This document shows, piece after piece, positions 1 through 7,430 of a stretch of DNA of 38,653 nucleotides. The notes under the pieces are model-generated. The model was not told the DNA's origin. It saw nothing but the letters and a program-made list of their open reading frames with translations, and did not search any database. Positions within the stretch are counted from its first letter, which is position 1. The number at the start of each line of letters is the position of its first letter. The stretch is from positions 1-38,653 of the forward strand of contig JAKORH010000055.1 in assembly GCA_029777935.1 (NCBI GenBank). Direction: 5' to 3'. The DNA comes from Pseudomonadota bacterium. Lineage in GTDB: Bacteria; Pseudomonadota; Gammaproteobacteria; Burkholderiales; Burkholderiaceae. The translations under genes and the position numbers were made by a program.

Positions 1-693
1 GCTCTTGGTCACCGAGTCGTTGACGTTGATCGCCGGGAACGCCAGCCGCCCTTCCTTCGCCATCTGGTACAGGCGCTTCACGCCGGTGGTGGTCTCCTCG
101 GTCACGCCCTTGATCTTCGCGATCCGCGTCGAGTACCACGCGCGGTCGTGCGCGAGCCTGGCCTTGATGGCCTTGAAGAGAGCGGTCTCCTCTTCACTCG
201 TGGGCCTGGCGATCACCGACGGATCCTTCTCCGCCTTGCTGCCGAGATGCAGCAGCAGCGTGGCGTCGCCGCCGTCATCGAGGATCATGTTGCTGTGGCC
301 GCTGTCGGGCCATTCGAAGATGCGGTGCGTGTAGTCCCAGTAGTCGTCCAGCGTCTCGCCCTTGACCGCGAATACGGCCGTGCCGGCCGCGGCGATCGCG
401 GCCGCGGCGTGGTCCTGCGTGGAGAAGATGTTGCAGCTCGCCCAGCGCACCTGCGCGCCCAGCGCCTGCAGCGTCTCGATCAGCACCGCGGTCTGGATCG
501 TCATGTGCAGCGACCCGGTGATGCGCGCGCCGCGCAGCGGTTGCGTGGCGGCGAATTCCTCGCGGATCGCCATCAGCCCCGGCATCTCGGTTTCGGCGAT
601 GCGGATTTCCTTGCGGCCCCAGTCCGCAAGCACGAGGTCGGCGACCACGTAGTCGCCGGTGCTCGGAGAGGATTTCTTCAGTACGGCGCTCAT
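1..693 (-). CDS. ahcY: Adenosylhomocysteinase, N-terminal part (cut by window edge)
   Basis: Hydrolyses S-adenosylhomocysteine to adenosine and homocysteine in the cytoplasm, relieving product inhibition of SAM methyltransferases. The visible 231 residues begin [20 protein letters not shown] and contain family hallmarks: [16 protein letters not shown], the [14 protein letters not shown] segment, and [13 protein letters not shown] at the window edge, just before the NAD-binding domain. The start at 693 is fixed by an AAAGGAGG Shine-Dalgarno at 701-708, seven bases upstream. The C-terminal half lies outside the window. The gene sits behind an SAH riboswitch (724-818). In related genomes metK tends to lie close by; here about 8 kb of other genes separate the two. 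Identification is by recognised family sequence and is firm. Confidence 0.97.
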   Translation of the reverse strand, partial: MSAVLKKSSPSTGDYVVADLVLADWGRKEIRIAETEMPGLMAIREEFAATQPLRGARITGSLHMTIQTAVLIETLQALGAQVRWASCNIFSTQDHAAAAIAAAGTAVFAVKGETLDDYWDYTHRIFEWPDSGHSNMILDDGGDATLLLHLGSKAEKDPSVIARPTSEEETALFKAIKARLAHDRAWYSTRIAKIKGVTEETTTGVKRLYQMAKEGRLAFPAINVNDSVTKS

Positions 694-723
694 CTCGCGC
701 CCTCCTTTCGACAAAGAGGTTTG

Positions 724-818
724 CGAGCGCCGTTGGAACGTGCCACCCCTGGACTTGCCGATCAGGTGGTGCTTCGAGCCTGGCAAGGCGGGCGCCTTGT
801 CGCAACGCTCCTCGAAGC
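724..818 (-). ncRNA. SAH riboswitch (SAH aptamer) in the ahcY leader
   Basis: On the minus strand the ahcY leader contains the conserved SAH-aptamer blocks in the right order: CTTCGAGGAGCGTTGCGAC, a small hairpin (AAGGCGCC/CGCCTT), CCAGGCTCGAAG closing the first stem with CTTCGAG, an optional hairpin (ACCACC/GGTGG), then AACGGCGCTC. GAGCG near the start and CGCTC at the end can form the family's pseudoknot. The last block ends 15 bases before the Shine-Dalgarno, so control of translation is plausible. The class is known upstream of ahcY in betaproteobacteria, where SAH binding raises expression. The match is from memory of the motif, not from a covariance search. Confidence 0.92.
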
Positions 819-826
819 GGAACGGG

Positions 827-832
827 ATTCTA
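827..832 (-). promoter_or_regulatory. Candidate -10 box for ahcY
   Basis: TAGAAT on the minus strand lies about nine bases before the first stem of the SAH aptamer, so transcription would start at the 5' edge of the riboswitch. No convincing -35 hexamer is visible at 17-base spacing (the region reads GGCTCG). Position relative to the aptamer is the main support. Confidence 0.45.
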
Positions 833-897
833 GCGGCCGGGCGGCTCGTCGAGCCAGCCCGGCGCTGTCGCTGGCAGGGCGTCGGGCGCGCCCGTCT

Positions 898-1755
898 TCA
901 GCGTTTCGTGACCACGACTTCGAGGTACTCGCCCGGCACGACCAGCGAGTGCGCACCGCCTGCATTCAGCCGCTCGAGCAGGGCGGTGATGTCGGCCGCG
1001 AGCGCGTCCCGGCCCTTGGCATCGAGGGCGGCGAACGCCTTGTGCGTCGGTCCGTAGTAATCGCGAAAGATCTGCAGCCAGTGCCCCGGCGAAAGGTAGC
1101 GGAAGTTGAAGTTCTTCCGCTCGCACCGCAGCCCGGCGGCCCGCGAGCCGAACAACTCGACGATGCGCGGCTCGGTCCCCCACTGCAGCGGGGACTTCAG
1201 TCCGGCCGGAGGCGGCACATACGCGCCGATCACCTTGAAGAGTTGGCCGATGAATCCTTCCGGCGTCCAGTTCGCCAGCCCGATCCGGCCGCCGCCGCGG
1301 ACGACGCGCAGCATCTCGTCCGCCGTGCGCTCCTGTTGCGGCGTGAACATCGCGCCGAACGTCGACAGCGCAACATCGAAGCTCGCGTCGTCGAACGGCA
1401 GTTGCTCGGCATCGGCGACCTGATGCCTGACCGCGAAGCCTTCGGCCAGCGCGCGCACCGCGCCTTTCTCCAGCAGGTCCGGCACGTAATCGGTCGAGAC
1501 GACCTGGGCGAAGCGGCGGGCGGCGGCGAGCGTCGCGTTGCCGTTGCCGGCCGCGACATCGAGGACGTGCTCGCCGGCGCGGATGTCGACGGCTTCGGCC
1601 AGCGACTCGCCGACGATCTGCAGCGTGGCGCCGATCACCGCGTAATCGCCGCTGGCCCAGGTCGCCTTCTGCTTCGTCTTGATGGCGTTGATGTCCGGCG
1701 GCGGCGAGGCGGATCCGGTGCGTTGCGTGGTGGGACGGGTTTCGACGATAGGCAT
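898..1755 (-). CDS. Class I SAM-dependent methyltransferase (UbiE/Methyltransf_11 type)
   Basis: Predicted 285-residue soluble methyltransferase. The SAM-binding motif I is VLDVAAGNGN (residues 64-73), followed by the acidic post-I motif VVSTDYVP and the later DAEQLPFDDASFDVALSTFG block typical of Methyltransf_11 enzymes. The substrate cannot be told; similar proteins are often annotated as ubiE-like, but this is not the genuine UbiE. The start at 1755 is preceded by AAGGAG; the open frame continues upstream to 1968 but has no better start. It is divergent from an AraC-type regulator (1955-2950) across a 199-bp shared region, which suggests regulation by that neighbour. It ends about 66 bases before the ahcY promoter and is transcribed in the same direction, so read-through into ahcY is possible. 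Confidence 0.85.
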   Translation of the reverse strand: MPIVETRPTTQRTGSASPPPDINAIKTKQKATWASGDYAVIGATLQIVGESLAEAVDIRAGEHVLDVAAGNGNATLAAARRFAQVVSTDYVPDLLEKGAVRALAEGFAVRHQVADAEQLPFDDASFDVALSTFGAMFTPQQERTADEMLRVVRGGGRIGLANWTPEGFIGQLFKVIGAYVPPPAGLKSPLQWGTEPRIVELFGSRAAGLRCERKNFNFRYLSPGHWLQIFRDYYGPTHKAFAALDAKGRDALAADITALLERLNAGGAHSLVVPGEYLEVVVTKR

Positions 1756-1954
1756 GATGAGCTCCTTGGGCAGATGATCGGAAGCGTCGTTCGATATCGA
1801 CTCGACGGGCTCTATTGTTTTCAACGGCGCGGCTTGACGCTTCACCCAACGTCGCCGATAGTTGCTCGCGCGTCCGCCTTCGCTCCGAGAACTGCGCGCG
1901 CCTGATCGAGCCTGCGCGCCGCTTGTCCGATCGTCCACCGCAACCTGCATCCCG
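1756..1954. promoter_or_regulatory. Divergent intergenic region with a 10-bp palindrome
   Basis: This spacer separates the methyltransferase and AraC-type genes and should hold both promoters. A perfect palindrome, TCGATATCGA, lies at 1791-1800, 36 bases before the methyltransferase start. No strong -35/-10 pair stands out on either strand. AraC-type proteins usually bind direct repeats, so the palindrome is only a weak operator candidate. Confidence 0.25.
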
Positions 1955-2950
1955 ATGACGCACGACACGCTGTCGGACGTACTGCGGGCCGTGCGCCTGC
2001 GCGGCGCCGTGTTCTATTACGTCAGCCATCGCGACCGCTGGGCGGCCGAAGCGCCGCCAGCCTGCGAAATCGCCGCGGCCGTGCTGCCGGGCGCCGAGCA
2101 CGTGATCGAATACCACCTCGTGGCCAAGGGTCAAGGCTGGGCCGCGGTTTCGGGGCTGAATCCCGTGCGCCTCGCGGCCGGCGACATCGTGATGTTTCCG
2201 CAGGGCGATGGGCACGTGCTGTCGAGCGCTCCGGATCTGCATCCGCAGCGCATCGACGCCAACTGGGTGTTCGAGACGCGCAATCAGCCGAAGCCGATCC
2301 CGATTGCATTCCACTACGGCGTCGAGCAGCCCGGCACGCCGGCGCCGGTCGAGCACGCGGACACGATCCTCGTGTGCGGCTTCATCGGCTGCGACCTGCG
2401 CCCCTTCAATCCGCTGATCTCGGCGCTGCCGCGGCTGCTGCACATTCCGGCCGCGCGCGCCGGCGGCTGGATCGCGCGCGTGATCGAGCAGGCCGCGGCC
2501 GAATCGCGCGCGCCCGGACCCGGTAGCGAGGCGATGCTCGCGCGCATCAGCGAGATGGCGTTCGTCGATGCGGTGCGCCGCTACGTCGAATCCCTTCCCG
2601 AACCGGCGGGTGGCTGGCTCGCGGGGCTGCGCGACCGTTTCGTCGGCCGCGCACTCGCCTTGCTGCATGAGAAGCCCGCCGATCCGTGGACGCTGGACGA
2701 GATCGGCCGCCAGGTCGGACTGTCGCGCTCCGCGCTGCACGAACGCTTCGTGCAATTCATCGGCCAGCCGCCGATGCAATACCTGACCAACTGGCGCATG
2801 CAGCTCGCGTCGAACCTGCTGCGTGGTAGCAGCGCCAATGTCGCGTCGATCGCGCTCGAGGTCGGCTACGACTCGGAGGCCGCGTTCGCGCGTGCGTTCA
2901 AGCGCGCCGTCGGCGTGCCGCCGGGGGCCTGGCGCCAGACGGGCGCGTAA
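1955..2950 (+). CDS. AraC family transcriptional regulator with N-terminal cupin domain
   Basis: A 331-residue regulator. The N-terminal half (about 8-200) looks like the cupin_6 ligand-sensing domain of AraC-type proteins, with the motifs VFYYVSHRDRW and HVIEYHLVAKG and the predicted beta strands. The C-terminal 100 residues form the double helix-turn-helix: WTLDEIGRQVGLSRSALHER, then IALEVGYDSEAAFARAFKR and the family's terminal G-PP-WR pattern (GVPPGAWRQ). The start is ATG at 1955; the upstream open frame to 1862 is an unlikely extension because the recognisable domain begins right after this ATG. No strong ribosome-binding site is visible. It is divergent from the SAM methyltransferase, its most likely target. 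The effector is unknown. Confidence 0.9.
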   Translation: MTHDTLSDVLRAVRLRGAVFYYVSHRDRWAAEAPPACEIAAAVLPGAEHVIEYHLVAKGQGWAAVSGLNPVRLAAGDIVMFPQGDGHVLSSAPDLHPQRIDANWVFETRNQPKPIPIAFHYGVEQPGTPAPVEHADTILVCGFIGCDLRPFNPLISALPRLLHIPAARAGGWIARVIEQAAAESRAPGPGSEAMLARISEMAFVDAVRRYVESLPEPAGGWLAGLRDRFVGRALALLHEKPADPWTLDEIGRQVGLSRSALHERFVQFIGQPPMQYLTNWRMQLASNLLRGSSANVASIALEVGYDSEAAFARAFKRAVGVPPGAWRQTGA

Positions 2951-3056
2951 TCGCGGTAGCAGCCTCCCAAGAAATGGCGAGCGTCGGTGTCGAATTCACC
3001 GCGTGCCGTTCGTCCATGGGCTGAAACTTCCGATTCAACCTCACAGGAGGCGCGCG

Positions 3057-3491
3057 ATGCGATTCATGGTGATCGTCAAGGCCAGCAAGGATTCCGAAGC
3101 CGGCGTGATGCCGAAGCGTGAACTGCTGGAAGCGATGGGCAGGTTCAACGAGGAACTGGCCGCGGCCGGCGTGCTTCTCGCAGGTGAAGGTCTGCATCCG
3201 AGTTCGAAGGGCAAGCGGGTGCGCTTCTCCGGGAAAACACGTACGGTGATCGACGGCCCGTTCGCGGAAACGAAGGAACTGGTTGCCGGCTTCTGGCTGT
3301 GGCAGTGCAAGTCCCTCGATGAGGCGATCGAATGGGCCAGGCGCTGCCCGAATCCGCACAATGACGGCGGCGAACTGGAGATCCGCCAGGTGTTCGAGGC
3401 GGAGGATTTCGGCGCCGAATTCACCCCCGAATTGCGCGCGCAGGAGGAACGCGTGCGTGCGCAGGCGGCTCAGAAGGCCGCCGGCAGGTAG
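3057..3491 (+). CDS. YCII-related (DGPF) domain protein
   Basis: A 144-residue protein of the YCII/DGPF superfamily. The signature DGPF lies at residues 66-69 within TRTVIDGPFAETKELVAGFW, and the N-terminal MRFMVIVKA strand and the P-EL-AM-RFNEELAAAGV helix are characteristic. A strong AGGAGG at 3045-3050 fixes the start; the longer frame opening at 2823 is not needed. It is followed 38 bases later by a VOC/PhnB-like gene, and the two probably form an operon. In many bacteria DGPF genes accompany ECF42-type sigma factors and VOC proteins; no sigma factor is seen here. The biochemical function is unknown. Confidence 0.88.
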   Translation: MRFMVIVKASKDSEAGVMPKRELLEAMGRFNEELAAAGVLLAGEGLHPSSKGKRVRFSGKTRTVIDGPFAETKELVAGFWLWQCKSLDEAIEWARRCPNPHNDGGELEIRQVFEAEDFGAEFTPELRAQEERVRAQAAQKAAGR

Positions 3492-3529
3492 CCGCGTCAC
3501 CGCAACCACGGATCCCATGAGGAGGTGCC

Positions 3530-3940
3530 ATGCAAGTTCAGTCCTACTTGTTCTTCGACGGCAACTGCGAGCAGGCGCTCGAGTTCTACCGGAAAACGCT
3601 CGACGCCAAGGTCGAGATGCTGATGCGCTACAAGGAGAGTCCCGAGCCGCCGCCGCCGGGCATGGTGCCGCCGGGTTTCGAGAACAAGGTGATGCATTCG
3701 AGCTTCCGCATCGGTGAAACGACAGTGATGGCATCCGACGACTGCACCGGGCATCCGAAGTTCGCCGGCTTCTCGCTGACGATCTCTGTGGAGAATCCGG
3801 CCGCGGTCGACCGCGTATTCGACGCGCTGGCCGACGGCGGCAAGGTCACGATGCCGCCCGCGAAGACGTTCTTTTCTTCGCGTTTCGGCATGCTGACCGA
3901 TCGCTTCGGCGTCGGCTGGATGGTCATTGCGCCAGAGTGA
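3530..3940 (+). CDS. VOC superfamily protein, PhnB-like
   Basis: A 136-residue single-module vicinal-oxygen-chelate (glyoxalase/bleomycin-resistance fold) protein of the PhnB-like group. Visible markers are the N-terminal LFFDGNCEQALEFYRKTL, the central VMHSSFRIGETTVMASDD (with a candidate metal-ligand His) and the C-terminal FGMLTDRFGVGWMV, which is highly characteristic of this group. A GAGGAGG ribosome-binding site lies seven bases before the ATG. It lies 38 bases downstream of the DGPF gene and is probably cotranscribed. Members have been annotated as 3-demethylubiquinone methyltransferase-like, but that name is not supported by activity; no specific substrate should be assumed. Confidence 0.88.
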   Translation: MQVQSYLFFDGNCEQALEFYRKTLDAKVEMLMRYKESPEPPPPGMVPPGFENKVMHSSFRIGETTVMASDDCTGHPKFAGFSLTISVENPAAVDRVFDALADGGKVTMPPAKTFFSSRFGMLTDRFGVGWMVIAPE

Positions 3941-4011
3941 ACAATCGGCGCGAATCGAGGCGGCCGCGAAGCCGCGGACTCAGCGGCGTTGCATGACGAC
4001 AGGAGGAACCC

Positions 4012-5184
4012 GTGGCAACGAGGAAGACGACCGGCAAGGCGAAGACCCGCGGGAGGGCGAAACGGGTCCTGCTGCTGCTCGCCACGCGCAAGGGCGCGTG
4101 GCTGTTTCACACCGACGCAGCGCGCCGCGCGTGGCGCGCCGACGGGCCGCATTTCCTCGGCCACATCGTCAACCACGTCGTGCTCGATCCGCGCGACGGC
4201 CGGACGTTGCTCGCGGCGGCGAAGACCGGACACCTGGGACCGACGATCTTCCGCTCGACCGATTTCGGCCGCACGTGGAAGGAGGCGGCGCGTCCGCCCG
4301 CGTTCGCCAAGGCCTCGGACGGCTCGGGCCGCGCGGTCGATCATACGTTCTGGGTGACGCCTTCGGTCGCCTCCGAGCCGAACGTGTGGTACGCGGGAAC
4401 CTCGCCGCAGGGGCTGTTCCGGTCGGAGGACGGCGGCGTCACGTGGTCGCCGTTTTCGATGGTCAACGACGATCCGAAGTATCGCGAGTGGATGGGCACC
4501 GTGCAGGACGGCACGCCCGACGGTCCGAAACTGCACTCGATCATCGTCGATCCGCGCGACCCGAAGCACCTGTACTTCGGCATGTCGGGCGGCGGCGTGC
4601 ACGAGTCGCGGGACGGCGGCGCGACCTTCACGCCGCTGGTCAAGGGCATGGAAGTGGTCGAAGGCTTCGACGCCAAGGTTGTCACCTTCCACGACCCGCA
4701 TTGCGTGCGGATGTGTCCGAGCAATCCGGATCGGCTGTACCAGCAGAACCACTGCGGCATCTATCGCCTCGATCGGCCGGGCGACGAATGGGTGCGCGTC
4801 GGCCGCAGCATGCCGAAGAAGGTCGGCGATGTCGGCTTTCCGCTGGCCTTGCATCCGCGCGACGACCGCACTGCGTGGGTGCTGCCGATGGACGGCCAGA
4901 CGGTGTGGCCGCGCACCAGCCCCGACGGCAAGCCGGCGGTCTATGTAACGCGCAACGCGGGCAAGACGTGGCGTCGGCTCGATCAAGGGCTGCCGAGCGA
5001 GCAGGCGTGGTGGACCGTCAAGCGGCAGGCGATGACGATCGATGCGCACGATCCGGTAGGACTGTACTTCGGCACCACGAGCGGCGAACTGTGGGCCAGC
5101 CGCGACGAGGGCGAGAAGTGGGCGTGCATCGCGCGCAACCTGCCGGAGATCTACGCGGTCGAAGCCGCGGAACTTTCCGGATGA
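4012..5184 (+). CDS. Asp-box (BNR/sialidase-like) beta-propeller protein
   Basis: A 390-residue protein predicted to fold as a beta-propeller. At least five Asp-box motifs (S-x-D-x-G-x-T-W type) are visible at about residues 82-89 (STDFGRTW), 138-145, 199-206, 313-320 and 363-370. The N-terminus is Lys/Arg-rich and lacks a signal peptide, so a cytoplasmic location is likely, unlike secreted sialidases. The start is GTG at 4012, six bases after AGGAGG (4001-4006). The stop overlaps the next gene's ATG (ATGA), so translation is coupled to the MoaD/ThiS-like protein. Annotation as exo-alpha-sialidase would be fold similarity only; no sialidase Arg triad was identified. The pairing with a sulfur-carrier-like protein suggests a shared role that I cannot name. 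Confidence 0.83.
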   Translation: MATRKTTGKAKTRGRAKRVLLLLATRKGAWLFHTDAARRAWRADGPHFLGHIVNHVVLDPRDGRTLLAAAKTGHLGPTIFRSTDFGRTWKEAARPPAFAKASDGSGRAVDHTFWVTPSVASEPNVWYAGTSPQGLFRSEDGGVTWSPFSMVNDDPKYREWMGTVQDGTPDGPKLHSIIVDPRDPKHLYFGMSGGGVHESRDGGATFTPLVKGMEVVEGFDAKVVTFHDPHCVRMCPSNPDRLYQQNHCGIYRLDRPGDEWVRVGRSMPKKVGDVGFPLALHPRDDRTAWVLPMDGQTVWPRTSPDGKPAVYVTRNAGKTWRRLDQGLPSEQAWWTVKRQAMTIDAHDPVGLYFGTTSGELWASRDEGEKWACIARNLPEIYAVEAAELSG

Positions 5185-5438
5185 ACGTGCTGATCCCGTC
5201 GCCGCTGCGCTCGTACACGGGGCGGTCCTGGGTGCAGGCCGGCGGCGCCACGCTCGGCGAAGTGCTCGACGATCTCGAGCGCCAGTTCCCCGGCATCCGT
5301 TTCCGCATGGTCGACGAGCAGGAGCGGCTGCGGCGGCATGTGCGCTTCTTCGTCAACGGCGAGGCGGTGCTCGACCCGGCGCGAACGCTCGCGCCGACCG
5401 ACGAACTGTGCATCGTGCAGGCGCTGTCGGGCGGTTGA
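5181..5438 (+). CDS. MoaD/ThiS-like ubiquitin-fold small protein
   Basis: An 85-residue beta-grasp protein. It starts MNVLIPSPLRSYTG, has the central RRHVRFFVNGEAV block found in MoaD/ThiS-type carriers, and ends in Leu-Ser-Gly-Gly. A C-terminal Gly-Gly is the site adenylated and thiocarboxylated in sulfur carriers, so the protein is potentially competent for activation by an E1-like enzyme such as MoeB/ThiF (one lies at 26786-27538). The ATG overlaps the stop of the propeller gene by four bases, implying a dedicated pair. It is not obviously the genuine MoaD, because no molybdopterin genes are nearby. It is convergent with the DUF6622-like gene, 16 bases apart. Confidence 0.85.
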   Translation: MNVLIPSPLRSYTGRSWVQAGGATLGEVLDDLERQFPGIRFRMVDEQERLRRHVRFFVNGEAVLDPARTLAPTDELCIVQALSGG

Positions 5439-5454
5439 TCCGCCGTCGGGCCGA

Positions 5455-5979
5455 TCAGTCGCCCGCCGCGCGCGCACTCGCGAGGATGCGGCGGGCGCGT
5501 GCCAGCAGCAGGCCGGGCAGCACGCCGTACGCCGCTCCCGCAGCGAGCGCCAGCCGGCCGTCGAGTTTCCACTCCGGATGCAACGCGAGCGCGACGTTCA
5601 GAACGTAGAAGACGGCGAACATGCCGAACATCGCCGCCAGCGGCACCACGCTGCCGCCAACGACGAACGCGTCGTGTCCGGCCACATAGCGCACGCGCCG
5701 CGGCCACGGCGTGCGGGCGACGATCGCGTACACCGCGACGCCGCCGGCGACCCAGGCCAGCCATGCCAGTCCATGCAAGCGAAAGGCCGCCAGCAATCCG
5801 GCGATCGACAGGCTGGCCAGCAGCGCCGCCGACAGCAGCACGCGCCTGCGGCCGAGCGTCTGCTCGCGCAACTGAACTGCGCCGATCACCAGCAGCGCGG
5901 CCAGAATGACCCATACGCCCGCCGGCGTGCGCCGGATCACTTCGAGCAGGAATGCCGCCGTCGATGCGCCTTCCGGCAT
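5455..5979 (-). CDS. Small integral membrane protein, DUF6622-like
   Basis: A 174-residue protein with four to five predicted transmembrane helices (for example GVWVILAALLVIGAVQLR, VLLSAALLASLSIAGLLAAF and FGMFAVFYVLNVALAL). The N-terminal RTPAGVWVILAALLVIGAVQ pattern resembles the DUF6622 family of unknown function. The ATG at 5979 follows GAGGAGG. It begins one base after the LysR stop (5981), so the two are cotranscribed and probably translationally coupled. No function can be assigned. Confidence 0.7.
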   Translation of the reverse strand: MPEGASTAAFLLEVIRRTPAGVWVILAALLVIGAVQLREQTLGRRRVLLSAALLASLSIAGLLAAFRLHGLAWLAWVAGGVAVYAIVARTPWPRRVRYVAGHDAFVVGGSVVPLAAMFGMFAVFYVLNVALALHPEWKLDGRLALAAGAAYGVLPGLLLARARRILASARAAGD

Positions 5980-5980
5980 G

Positions 5981-6934
5981 TCAGCCTCCTCGCTCGGTGT
6001 CACGTGCATCCGGACGCGCCTGCGCCAGCAGCCATTCTGCGAGCGCGCGCACCGCGGGCCGGCTGCGCGCGCCCGGGGCAAGCACGAGAAAGTATGCGCG
6101 CTCGGACGCGACCGGATCGGCCTTGAACGGCGCGGCGAGCTTGCGCGCGCGCAGCAGAGCGTCGATCAGCGGGCGGCGGCCGAGCGCCACGCCCTGCCCC
6201 GCGAGCGCGGCGGCGATCGCGCTGTCGTAATTGCTGAAGGAAAGCGTGGCGGCAGGCTCGAGATCACCGAGCCCCACCGCCTGCAGCCACGGCTGCCATT
6301 CGAGCGGCACGCTCGCGCCGGGCGGCACGGTCACCTGCAGCAGCGTGTGCCGGCGCAGGTCCGCGGGCTTCTTCAGTGGCCGCTCGCGCGACCTCGCCAG
6401 TTGCGGGCTGCACACCGGCAACGTCGTCTCGCGGAACAGTTGCTCGCCCGCCGTAGTACCACCCGAGGTGGCGCCGGCGCGCGCGTACCGGATCGCAAGA
6501 TCGAAGCCCTCGGCGTCCAGATTGCGGCGCTCCAGACTGGTGTCGATGCGCACGTCGATGTTCGGATGCACACGCAGGAATTCGCTCAGGCGCGGAATCA
6601 GCCACAGCGATGCCAGCCCCGGCGTGGTCGTCAGTGCGATCACTGCGCGCGCCTGCGGCGCGCGGATACGCGCCACCGCTGCCCGCAGTTCGGCGAGCGT
6701 AGCGCGCACCGACTCGTGCAACCGCGCCCCTTCGTCTGTCAGCGCCAGCGCGCGGTGTCGGCGCCGGAACAGCGCCACGCCGAGGTCGTCCTCGAGCGCC
6801 TTGATTTGCCGGCTCATCGCCGATTGCGTGACGAAGCGCTCGCCCGCGGCCTTGGTGAACGACAGGTGGCGCGCCGCGGCCTCGAAACCCGCGAGCAGGT
6901 CCAGCGGCGGCAGGCGCGCAGGGTCTCTTTGCAT
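5981..6934 (-). CDS. LysR family transcriptional regulator (GcvA-like)
   Basis: A 317-residue LTTR. The winged helix-turn-helix spans about residues 10-68: LLAGFEAAARHLSFTKAAGE, FVTQSAMSRQIKALEDDLG and VALFRRRHRALALTDEGA. The C-terminal part (about 92-300) is a type 2 periplasmic-binding fold with FDLAIRYARAG and GVALGRRPLI, typical of the GcvA/AmpR subgroup. The start at 6934 gives the expected N-terminus; the open frame extends to 7162 without family sequence. It is divergent from a DUF2917 gene, and the shared region has a dyad that could be its box. It is cotranscribed with the downstream membrane protein. The effector is unknown. Confidence 0.9.
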   Translation of the reverse strand: MQRDPARLPPLDLLAGFEAAARHLSFTKAAGERFVTQSAMSRQIKALEDDLGVALFRRRHRALALTDEGARLHESVRATLAELRAAVARIRAPQARAVIALTTTPGLASLWLIPRLSEFLRVHPNIDVRIDTSLERRNLDAEGFDLAIRYARAGATSGGTTAGEQLFRETTLPVCSPQLARSRERPLKKPADLRRHTLLQVTVPPGASVPLEWQPWLQAVGLGDLEPAATLSFSNYDSAIAAALAGQGVALGRRPLIDALLRARKLAAPFKADPVASERAYFLVLAPGARSRPAVRALAEWLLAQARPDARDTERGG

Positions 6935-7035
6935 GGATCGATCTGGCAGCGGATCGGCGTGCACGCGCCGGCATTGCCAAGCGGACAGGTTAACGCCGCG
7001 GCGCGCGGTCCGCCAGCATGCACGGGGCGAATGCG

Positions 7036-7069
7036 AAACGTGAGAAGAATTCGTTTGCGCCGGCACAAT
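7036..7069 (+). promoter_or_regulatory. Candidate LysR box and promoter of the DUF2917 gene
   Basis: AAACG-N11-CGTTT (7036-7056) is a 21-bp interrupted dyad of the size bound by LysR-type regulators. It is followed by CACAAT at 7064-7069, a possible -10 for the rightward gene, which would place the dyad over its -35 region. The whole spacer between the LysR and DUF2917 starts is 211 bp. The -35 match is poor, as expected for an activated promoter. Confidence 0.35.
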
Positions 7070-7145
7070 GGCTCGTACGACACTTGCCATCAGGCGGCCG
7101 GAGCATGCGAACGGCGCATGCGGTACGGCAGCGATGGAGGTTGCG

Positions 7146-7418
7146 ATGACGTTCGAGATCAACGATGGAGTGTTGCAGCTTCAGGGCGGCGGATACGCGC
7201 GGCTCGAACGCGCCCGCGGCACGCGGCTGGCCGGGATCTGCGGCAACGCGTGGATCACCGTCGACGGCGACACGCGCGACATCGTGCTCGCGCCGGGCGA
7301 TGCTTTCGAGCTCGAGTCCGACGCGGCGGTGCTGGTGACGGCGATCGGCGGCAATGTGAGGCTCGGCGTGCATGCGCCGGACGAGACGGAGCGCCGCGCG
7401 GCGAGGACTCCGGGCTGA
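7146..7418 (+). CDS. DUF2917 domain protein
   Basis: A 90-residue protein matching the DUF2917 pattern of short beta-rich proteins: LARLERARGTRLAGICG-like opening, then WITVDGDTRDIVLAPGDAFEL, which is characteristic of a small cupin-like fold. The start at 7146 is chosen because GGAGG at 7136-7140 is correctly spaced; an ATG at 7134 lies over that site. It is divergent from a LysR-type gene, an arrangement I recall as common for DUF2917 genes in Burkholderiales. Function unknown; probably cytoplasmic, with no signal peptide or membrane helix. Confidence 0.82.
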   Translation: MTFEINDGVLQLQGGGYARLERARGTRLAGICGNAWITVDGDTRDIVLAPGDAFELESDAAVLVTAIGGNVRLGVHAPDETERRAARTPG

Positions 7419-7430
7419 GCGGGTTCCCGG

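Noticed and set aside
148..1905. A 585-codon plus-strand frame and a 649-codon minus-strand frame (830-2779) over the ahcY leader, methyltransferase and AraC genes
   Set aside because: Both contradict genes with intact SAM-binding and helix-turn-helix motifs and run straight through the SAH riboswitch and promoters. Shadow frames.
4012..5184. Naming the Asp-box protein a sialidase
   Set aside because: Only the propeller motif is seen; there is no signal peptide and I could not identify the catalytic Arg triad or Tyr/Glu pair.
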